DNA from: Pseudomonadota bacterium
Lineage (GTDB): Bacteria > Pseudomonadota > Gammaproteobacteria > Steroidobacterales > JBCBZW01
Assembly: GCA_039815145.1 (NCBI GenBank)
Contig: JBCBZW010000054.1
Span: 1 to 32,158 of the forward strand
Reading direction: 5' to 3'
Length of the DNA: 32,158 nt
Part shown: positions 15,637 to 21,754 of the stretch, piece after piece
Layout of the letters: each line of letters begins with the position of its first letter
Numbering within the stretch: position 1 is the first letter of the stretch
Notes under the pieces: generated by a model
Told to the model about the DNA's origin: nothing
What the model saw: the letters and a program-made list of their open reading frames with translations, nothing else
Database searches by the model: none
Program-made: the position numbers and the translations under genes

Positions 15637-17982
15637 CTACCCGGCGGAGGAGAAGGGGCGCTGTTCGCCGCGCCGCTCTTCGAGGTGCATCGGCTCGAAG
15701 GCCTGCGCCCAGCGTTCGAACTCGTCGCGAGGCACGGGCTTGCTGAAGAAGTAGCCCTGGGCGTAGTCGCAGCCAAAGCCGGCGAGGGTGCGCACGCTGT
15801 ACTCATCCTCGACCCCCTCGGCCACCACGTGCAGCTTCATGCTGTGGGCGAGGTCGATGGTGGTGCGCACGATGAACTCGTCTTCCGGGTTGCTCGCGAG
15901 TTCGCGCACGAAGGCCTGGTCGATCTTCAGCTGATCGAGGGGCAGGGCCTTCAGGTGGGCGAGCGATGAGTGGCCGGTGCCGAAGTCGTCGATGGCCACG
16001 TGCACGCCGGTCGCCTGCAGGGCCGACAGTACCTCGCGCGCGAGGGTGAGATCTTCCATCACCGAACTCTCCGTGACTTCGAGCGTGAGGGCGCTGCCGG
16101 GCACGCCCTGAGCGGCCAACGTGGTCGCCACGAAGTCCGGGAGGCTGGCGGTGACGTCCTGGGTCGAGAGATTGACAGCCACACGAAGGTTCGGGTGCTG
16201 CTCCCGCCAGGCGGCGAGATCGGTGATCACCGTCGCGATCATGTAGCGGGTGAGGTGGATGATCGCCCCCGACTCCTCCGCGGCACCGATGAACTCATCC
16301 GGCGCCAGGAAGCCGAGCGTGGGGTGGATCCACCGCGCGAGTGCTTCGGCGCCACCGAGGGTGCCCGTGCTGAGGTCGATCTTAGGTTGGTAGTAGGCCT
16401 GGATCTCGCCTTCGGCCAGCGCTCGACGCAGGTCGTTCATCACCTGTAGGCGGCGCGCGAAATGGTCTTGGCGTCCGCAGCGGTACTCGCTCACCGGTTT
16501 GTTCGAGGTGAGGGCGTCGGCGCGCGCGACCAGGGCGCTGCGAAGCAAGGTATCCGCATCCTCGCCGTGCACGGGGGAGGCGGCCACGCCGATGTGGGCG
16601 TGCATGGGCATGCGTGTGGCATCGAGTGGCACGCCGGCGCCCAGGCGTTCGTCGAGGGCCGTCGCCACCTCCAGGGCGGCGGGCAGATCCGTCTTGGGCA
16701 GCACGATGGCGAACTCGTTGGTACCCGTGTGGGCGACGAAGCCGTCGGCGGGCGCATGTGTGCGTAGCAACTCGGCGGTCCGGCGCAGCAGGATGTCGGC
16801 ATTGCTGCGCCCGAGACTGGACGCGATATTCTCCATGCGGGCCAAGGCCACCGAAAGGAGTGCGTAGCTCGGCGCTGCTGCGGCCCCGTACTTGTTCAGC
16901 ACGTCGAGCAGGCCCTGCTGGTTGGGGAGATCCGTCAGCGGGTCGTGGGTGGCGCGATGGCGAATCTGTGCCTCGCGATCGGCGATCGCGCTCTGCATAC
17001 GGCCAAAGCTGGTGGCGAGCCTGGCCAGCTCGTCGTCGGAGCGGACCGGCATTGGCGCCTGGTAGTCGCCGCGCGCGACGCGTTCCGCCGCTTTGGTGAG
17101 CGAGGACAGGCGCCCCGAGAACGTCGACGCCAGCCAGGCGCTCACCAGCGCCACCAGGCCTAGGAGACCAAAGCCGAGGCTCAGCAGCGTACGTTCCGCC
17201 GAGTGGTAAGGGGCCATCGCCTGGGCCGTCTGCTGGTAGAGAAGCACCTGGGTGTCGCCTTGTCCGGCAACCAGGGCCACGCTGGCCACGAGCGTTCGAT
17301 CGCGGTCGTCGCCGACGGCCTGCACCATGTCGCCGCCCGCGCTCGCCTTGGCCTCCAGCAAGACGGCGTCGGGCATACGCTCACCGTCGGTGCTCGCGGC
17401 CACTGATCGGTATTCATCACTCACTCGTTGCGCTATGGCTACGCTCACCCCGGTAAGCGACTGCAATCTGTCGGTCAGACGTTGATCGATGCGAAAGGCG
17501 AAGGTGAGGTGACCGATGGTGGTCGGCGCCCGCACCGGTGCCGTTACCACCTGGAAGCTCGCGCCGCCGAGCTGCTGCACGGAAATGGTCGCCGTGTCTT
17601 CGTCGATGGTCGGTGCGAGTGATCCATCAGTGCTGATGGGTGTCGCCTCGTCCAGGGCGATGAACGCGCCGATGTCCGCCCCGATGCGCTGGGCGTGGTT
17701 GTCGAGAGCGGAGCGAATGGAGGGCGCATCGCCGGTGGCCAGCACCTCGCGCAGGGCGAAGTCGGAGGAAAGCACTTCCACCGTTCGCGAGAGATCGCTC
17801 TGCCGCGACCCCAAAAACTCACCGACCACCTCGGCGCCCACCCCCAGGCCGCGCTTGGCATCGGCCAGCACCTCGCGCTCGGCCGTGCCAGCGACCAGCA
17901 GGATGGTGGTCGTCTGCGCAATCGCCAGGGGCGCGAGGGTCAGCAGCAGCAGCTTCTGCAGAAAGCTCAGACGCAGGGTCAT
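15637..17982 (-). CDS. Membrane sensor c-di-GMP phosphodiesterase (degenerate GGDEF-EAL)
   Basis: 781 aa from the ATG at 17982. TM1 about 8-30, periplasmic double-Cache-like sensor about 31-260, TM2 about 265-285, HAMP about 285-335 (SGRLSSLTKAAERVARGDY), GGDEF-like about 340-495 and EAL about 520-765. The cyclase motif is GTNEF (420-424) in place of GGDEF, so cyclase activity is probably lost. The EAL domain keeps EAL (546-548), NLS, DDFGTGHSS, KIDQAF and AEGVED, so hydrolysis of c-di-GMP is expected. A further 69 in-frame codons upstream are rejected because they are Arg-rich and no hydrophobic start precedes them. It is divergent from the cupredoxin gene by 205 nt. Functional pairing with the periplasmic copper protein and porin is inferred from position only. 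Confidence 0.92.
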   Translation of the reverse strand: MTLRLSFLQKLLLLTLAPLAIAQTTTILLVAGTAEREVLADAKRGLGVGAEVVGEFLGSRQSDLSRTVEVLSSDFALREVLATGDAPSIRSALDNHAQRIGADIGAFIALDEATPISTDGSLAPTIDEDTATISVQQLGGASFQVVTAPVRAPTTIGHLTFAFRIDQRLTDRLQSLTGVSVAIAQRVSDEYRSVAASTDGERMPDAVLLEAKASAGGDMVQAVGDDRDRTLVASVALVAGQGDTQVLLYQQTAQAMAPYHSAERTLLSLGFGLLGLVALVSAWLASTFSGRLSSLTKAAERVARGDYQAPMPVRSDDELARLATSFGRMQSAIADREAQIRHRATHDPLTDLPNQQGLLDVLNKYGAAAAPSYALLSVALARMENIASSLGRSNADILLRRTAELLRTHAPADGFVAHTGTNEFAIVLPKTDLPAALEVATALDERLGAGVPLDATRMPMHAHIGVAASPVHGEDADTLLRSALVARADALTSNKPVSEYRCGRQDHFARRLQVMNDLRRALAEGEIQAYYQPKIDLSTGTLGGAEALARWIHPTLGFLAPDEFIGAAEESGAIIHLTRYMIATVITDLAAWREQHPNLRVAVNLSTQDVTASLPDFVATTLAAQGVPGSALTLEVTESSVMEDLTLAREVLSALQATGVHVAIDDFGTGHSSLAHLKALPLDQLKIDQAFVRELASNPEDEFIVRTTIDLAHSMKLHVVAEGVEDEYSVRTLAGFGCDYAQGYFFSKPVPRDEFERWAQAFEPMHLEERRGEQRPFSSAG

Positions 17983-18056
17983 CGAGGGGTCCCAAGGCAG
18001 GGTCGGCGAACGGGGTGGCCGATTGTGTTCTCGGCGACCCCAACCGCTACTTTGCG

Positions 18057-18102
18057 AGTTGCGGCCCCGAGCGGTCCTGGCCCAGCTCACAAAGTTGCGG
18101 CC
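18057..18102. repeat. Short direct repeat in a divergent promoter region
   Basis: AGTTGCGGCC occurs at 18057-18066 and again at 18093-18102, 36 bp apart start to start. It lies in the 205 nt between the phosphodiesterase and cupredoxin starts, so it could be a pair of regulator sites. Chance is not excluded in GC-rich DNA. Confidence 0.3.
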
Positions 18103-18187
18103 GGGGAGCCGGCGATAACCCGCGATCCCCTCAAGAACGTGCCCTTCGCGCCGATACCGAGGTCGGGAAACTGAGGGAGTCGCCCGC

Positions 18188-18844
18188 ATGCGAACTCAAC
18201 GACGGCTGCAGGTGGGTCTGATTGGCAGCGCACTCGCCCTATGGCCCCTACTCGGTGTCGGCGGATCGTTTAACGTGACGGTGCTCGACCGCAAGGGAAA
18301 GCCCGTGTCCGACGTCGTTGTTTACGCGCAGGCGGCCACGCCTGAGCGCGAGGCGAGCGAGCCGCCATCGGCCGTCATGGACCAGGTGGATCGGCGCTTC
18401 GACCCGCACATCCTCGTGGTGGCGCGCGGCACGGAAGTACATTTCCCGAACAGCGATATCGTCGCCCACCACGTTTACTCCTTCTCGCGCCCGAACCAGT
18501 TCAAGCTGCCGCTCTACAAGGGCTCGCCCCTGGCGCCCGTGCGCTTCGAGCACGAGGGCCTGGTCACCATCGGCTGCAACATCCACGACGACATGTTGGC
18601 CTACATCGCGGTGGTCGATACGCAGGTCTTCGCCAAGACCGACGCTGAGGGCCAGGCGACACTGACCTACGGTGAGTGGCAGTTCCCCGCCGAGCTCACC
18701 CTGTGGAGTCCGCGCTTTCGCGGCGCGAAGGGTTACCTGACGAGAACGATCGCTGACGACAGTCCGCTCGAAGTGCGCCTCGAGAAGGGCCTCAAGCCCG
18801 CGCACAGCCAGAGCGCCTGGTCCACGGACGACGATGAGTATTAG
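18188..18844 (+). CDS. Periplasmic cupredoxin-like (methylamine-utilisation type) protein
   Basis: 218 aa. Signal peptide about 1-26 (GLIGSALALWPLLGVGG). A beta-sandwich with type-1 copper ligands: His94 or His95 (VAHHVYSFS), then Cys130, His133 and Met136 in GCNIHDDML. The segment GTEVHFPNSD before the first His is the usual plastocyanin-like strand, and the second half (about 150-205) is a further beta domain. Proteins of this type are often annotated 'methylamine utilization protein', though no methylamine dehydrogenase is present, so a general periplasmic electron-transfer or copper-binding role is safer. The start has GAGGGAG about 8 nt upstream. The TAG stop is formed by the first bases of the 81-bp palindromic element, so the native C-terminus may have been longer. 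Confidence 0.88.
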   Translation: MRTQRRLQVGLIGSALALWPLLGVGGSFNVTVLDRKGKPVSDVVVYAQAATPEREASEPPSAVMDQVDRRFDPHILVVARGTEVHFPNSDIVAHHVYSFSRPNQFKLPLYKGSPLAPVRFEHEGLVTIGCNIHDDMLAYIAVVDTQVFAKTDAEGQATLTYGEWQFPAELTLWSPRFRGAKGYLTRTIADDSPLEVRLEKGLKPAHSQSAWSTDDDEY

Positions 18845-18922
18845 GGAAGCTCTGCATAAGTCCGCCCACCCTCCCCGCTGGACGCACGGGGCTGGCGACC
18901 AGACTCATGCAGAGCTTCCCTA
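18842..18922. mobile_element. 81-bp palindromic miniature element (MITE-like)
   Basis: Terminal inverted repeats of 20 bp match at 19 positions: left at 18842-18861 starts TAGGGAAGCTCTGCAT, right at 18903-18922 ends ATGCAGAGCTTCCCTA. Forty-one unrelated bp lie between. There is no coding capacity. Both ends are TA followed by GGG, which fits a TA target duplication of the IS630/Tc1-mariner kind, though the family is inferred. It lies between the cupredoxin and the porin gene, supplies the TAG of the first and ends at the AGGG ribosome site of the second. Confidence 0.65.
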
Positions 18923-18931
18923 GGGTCAGAC

Positions 18932-20173
18932 GTGATCAAGTATCTCATCGGGGCTTTGGCGCTCTTGATCACGGGGGTGGCGTTCGCCGACGGTGAGCGC
19001 GGCCCTGAGCGCCTTTCGCTGGGTCTCGATCTCGGCCTTGCGAGCAATGACGGGCATCCGGCCTGGACCGAGGGCGCCGCCGGCAAGTTGCGTCGCTTCG
19101 ACGGCGATCTGCCCGTACGCGCCTTCGCTCAGCTGCGCCAACCCTTGGGCGACACGCTGAGCCTGGTCGCAGCGGCCGAGTTCGGCAACGACGGCACCTC
19201 GCGCGAGACCGGCCTGACTCAGCTGTATCTGAGCTGGCGCCCCGTGCCGCGCAGCCGCGTGCGCCACCGCCTCACGGTGGGGGCGTTCTATCCGCGGATC
19301 TCCCTGGAGCATTCGCAGGCCGGTTGGAGCAGCAAGTACTCCCTCAACCCCTCGGCGATAGGTGCCTGGGTGGGGGAGGAGCTTCGCACCTTCGGTGCCG
19401 AGTGGAAGCTGAGTACGCGCGTGAATGGCCCGGGGGGCGAGGGCGTGCTCTCTCTCGCGCCATCGGTCTTCATCAACAACGACCCCACCGGCGCCTTGAT
19501 CGCCTGGCGCGGGTGGTCCATCCACGATCGCCAATCCACCCTCTTCGATCGCCTGCCGCTGCCGCCCCTGCCGCTCAACCAACCGAACCAGCGCTTCGAT
19601 CGCCAGGCGCCCTACCACGCGCCCTTTCGCGAGGTGGACGGGCGGCCCGGCGTCTCCTTGGTGGCCGACTACAAGCGCGGTGCCTCCCTCTGGCGCGCGG
19701 GCTATTTCGACAACCGCGCCAACCCCGAGGCCATCGAGCGTGGCCAGTACGGGTGGCGCACGCGAATGCACCACGTGGGCGTGCGCCAGCGCCTGCCCGC
19801 CAAGCTCGAGCTCGTCGCCCAATGGCTGCGCGGCTCCACGCTGATGGGGTCGCGCATCGACGGCGGGCGGCGTGCGGTCGACGCGATGTTCGCCAGCGAG
19901 TTCATCCAGCTCTCCCACGTGGGGCAGCGGCAGATGCTCACCGCGCGCGTCGATCGCTTTCGGGTGGAGGACCGGGACGTGCTGACCGTGGATGACAACA
20001 ACGAACGCGGTCACGCCCTCACCCTGTCCTACCGCTGGTCCTTCACGCCGCACACCCGTATCGCCGCCGAGTGGCTGCGCATTCGCACCGAACGTCCGGG
20101 TTGGGCATTCACGGGATTGGCGACGGAACGTACCGAGACGCAACTGCAGCTGCGCCTACAGCTGCGTTACTGA
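18932..20173 (+). CDS. Outer-membrane beta-barrel (porin-like) protein
   Basis: 413 aa. Signal peptide 1-19 (KYLIGALALLITGVAFA, cleavage AFA-DG). The mature chain is a series of alternating amphipathic strands (LSLGLDLGLAS, LTQLYLSWRPV, TLSYRWSF and others) ending in QLRLQLRY, where the terminal aromatic residue is the usual outer-membrane barrel signal. No cysteines. Substrate unknown. GTG start at 18932 with AGGG (18922-18925) 6 nt upstream; that site begins on the last base of the 81-bp palindrome. It probably formed an operon with the cupredoxin gene before the element inserted. It converges with the PDZ gene 10 nt downstream. Confidence 0.82.
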   Translation: MIKYLIGALALLITGVAFADGERGPERLSLGLDLGLASNDGHPAWTEGAAGKLRRFDGDLPVRAFAQLRQPLGDTLSLVAAAEFGNDGTSRETGLTQLYLSWRPVPRSRVRHRLTVGAFYPRISLEHSQAGWSSKYSLNPSAIGAWVGEELRTFGAEWKLSTRVNGPGGEGVLSLAPSVFINNDPTGALIAWRGWSIHDRQSTLFDRLPLPPLPLNQPNQRFDRQAPYHAPFREVDGRPGVSLVADYKRGASLWRAGYFDNRANPEAIERGQYGWRTRMHHVGVRQRLPAKLELVAQWLRGSTLMGSRIDGGRRAVDAMFASEFIQLSHVGQRQMLTARVDRFRVEDRDVLTVDDNNERGHALTLSYRWSFTPHTRIAAEWLRIRTERPGWAFTGLATERTETQLQLRLQLRY

Positions 20174-20183
20174 GCGCCTGAGC

Positions 20184-20927
20184 TCAGCCCAGCGTGTGGA
20201 CCGGCGAAGTGCCGAGCGGACCGCGGGGGATCACCAGGTACACCGTCTCGCCGTCGCGCAGCAATTGCACGTGGACGTACTCTCCGCGCTCGCCCTGCAC
20301 GCTCAGGGCGTGCAGCTCGTGGAGGTGGAACACCCGTTGGCCATCGTAGTGGGTCAGCTGATCGCCGCCTCGCAGGCCCGCCGCCGCGACCTCACTGCCC
20401 TCGGGTAGGGCGCCTACGGCCACGGCCGTGCTGCGCCCGAGGGTGCTCAGGTAGCGGGCGTAGGTGTCGTCCCCGAGCTCGGCGCGCAGGGGGTTGAGGA
20501 CGTCAAGGCGGAATCCCTCGGGCGAGGCGAGGAAGGCGTCGCGGCGCCGCTGCCAGGTCTGCAGATCGCGATCGGCCGCGATGCGCGTCAGCGACTGGCG
20601 GACGTGGGCTGCTTCGTCGCGGGCGAGGGCAGCGTTACCAGGGCTGGACGCCGTCTCGTAGGCGGCCGGGTTGGCGAGCTTCGCCGGGGTTGGAGAAGGT
20701 GGCCGCTCGCGCAAGGTCGCCAGCGTGGCTGCCAGCTGCCGCCTCGCCTCGACCTCGCGCGCCAGTGCCTGCTCGACCCTGCGCAGGGCGTCGCTCTGGG
20801 CCCCCAGGGCGCTTGTGAGTGCCGCCACACGATCGTTGGCGTGGGCGGTCTCGCCCCGAACGAAGGCGACGCCACCCCCGCTGATCGCAAAGGCTATCGC
20901 CAGCGTTAGTAGACGGGTTCGTAGCAT
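20184..20927 (-). CDS. Membrane-anchored or exported PDZ-domain protein
   Basis: 247 aa from the ATG at 20927. The N-terminal hydrophobic segment (LLTLAIAFAISGGGVAFV) is a signal peptide or single anchor. A coiled coil follows (about 28-65, VAALTSALGAQSDALRRVEQALAREVEARRQL spread over heptads), then a Pro/Ala linker, a helical region (about 100-165) and a C-terminal PDZ-like domain (about 170-240) with GSEVAAAGLRGGDQLTHYDGQRV. There is no protease domain, so it would be an adaptor that binds unfolded or C-terminal peptides. The gene follows the lipoprotein gene by 11 nt, and both lie downstream of the CHAT gene on the same strand, so a role in the same envelope system is inferred. The ribosome site is weak. 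Confidence 0.8.
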   Translation of the reverse strand: MLRTRLLTLAIAFAISGGGVAFVRGETAHANDRVAALTSALGAQSDALRRVEQALAREVEARRQLAATLATLRERPPSPTPAKLANPAAYETASSPGNAALARDEAAHVRQSLTRIAADRDLQTWQRRRDAFLASPEGFRLDVLNPLRAELGDDTYARYLSTLGRSTAVAVGALPEGSEVAAAGLRGGDQLTHYDGQRVFHLHELHALSVQGERGEYVHVQLLRDGETVYLVIPRGPLGTSPVHTLG

Positions 20928-20938
20928 GACGGTCGCTG

Positions 20939-21484
20939 TCAGAGGAAGCTGCTGCCGGTGAGCAGGCAGTCCTGGCGCGTGGTGCCCGGACCGAAGGGGT
21001 TGATGACCAGCGTGAGCCCGTCCGGTTGCTCCACCCACTCGACCAGGAAGCGCTCGATGGTGCCCGTGACCTTGGTGAAGTCGGCGAACTGGTTCTCCCC
21101 GGTGAAGATGTAGGAGGCGGTCGACGAAACCAGTTCGCCGGAGGTGAAGATGGTCACGTTGCCCGTGCCGATCACCGCCGTGATGTCGGGGTTGGGGCCC
21201 GACCCGAAGACCACGCCGGCGCTGTTGATCACCTCGACGTCCAACGTCAGCACACCGACGATGCCTTGAAGGTCGCAATCGAAGGTGAAGCGCGCCTTGT
21301 TGGACGGCGCCGGACCGCCCCCACCGCCGCCAGCGTTGCCTTGTTGATTGTTGGCGACGTTGGCGTTGGCCGGGTTGGCGCCGCCCCCACTGTCCTCGCC
21401 GCCGCCGCAGGCGCTCAGCACGGCGCTTGCCATCAGGAGCAGCGCGAGACGCGTCCAGCGTCCCGTCGTGTTTCGCATCGTCAT
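20939..21484 (-). CDS. Small lipoprotein of unknown function
   Basis: 181 aa from the ATG at 21484; the ATG at 21478 is equally possible and a further one at 21511 is less likely. Signal peptide with lipobox VLSAC, so the chain is lipidated on Cys and likely outer-membrane bound. The linker after Cys is Gly/Asn/Ala-rich (GGGEDSGGG, GNAGGGGGG). The globular part (about 65-181) is beta-rich with two cysteines (FDCDLQG, RQDCLLTG) that may form a disulfide. I do not recognise the family. GAGGGAAGAG precedes the start. The gene is separated from the upstream CHAT gene by the 163-bp palindrome and is followed 11 nt later by the PDZ gene. Confidence 0.78.
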   Translation of the reverse strand: MTMRNTTGRWTRLALLLMASAVLSACGGGEDSGGGANPANANVANNQQGNAGGGGGGPAPSNKARFTFDCDLQGIVGVLTLDVEVINSAGVVFGSGPNPDITAVIGTGNVTIFTSGELVSSTASYIFTGENQFADFTKVTGTIERFLVEWVEQPDGLTLVINPFGPGTTRQDCLLTGSSFL

Positions 21485-21572
21485 GATCGTCTCTTCCCTC
21501 AGCTCTTCCATGGCGCAGCGGTCGGCGCCGTTGCGCTTCAGGAGTGATACGGGAGTCGGGACGAAAGTGATC

Positions 21573-21735
21573 TAGTGTCCTGTCCCGTAAGTTCGTTGAA
21601 GAAGTCGCACGGGGCTTTTTGCTCCTAGGCGCGGCGCGAGGACGAGCGTGGCAGGCCCCACGGGAGGAGGAGCAACGTGCCTAGGGGCAAAAAGTACCCG
21701 CGAATTCTTCTACGAACTTGCGGGACAGGGCACTA
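21573..21735. mobile_element. 163-bp long palindromic element (MITE-like)
   Basis: Almost the whole element is an imperfect hairpin. The left arm 21573-21630 (starts TAGTGTCCTGTCCCG) pairs with the right arm 21679-21735 (ends CGGGACAGGGCACTA) over about 58 positions, with roughly eight mismatches and one indel, and a 48-nt loop. Compensating differences suggest old divergence. No ORF. TA at both ends fits a TA-target element. It sits 19 nt after the CHAT stop and about 90 nt before the lipoprotein start, so it will form a large RNA hairpin in any read-through transcript. Confidence 0.75.
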
Positions 21736-21754
21736 CTACGCGCCGTGCGCCTCG

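Noticed and set aside
15628-15642. GGGTAGT-G-ACTACCC palindrome over two convergent stop codons
   Set aside because: One-nt centre cannot form a hairpin loop of this stem; both halves are explained by two TAG stops facing each other.
18926-20143. 405-codon minus-strand frame opposite the porin gene
   Set aside because: The plus frame has a signal peptide and a barrel C-terminus; the minus frame shows no domain.
20176-20192. CTGAGCTCAG palindrome between the porin and PDZ stops
   Set aside because: Self-complementary with no loop, and short enough to be chance.
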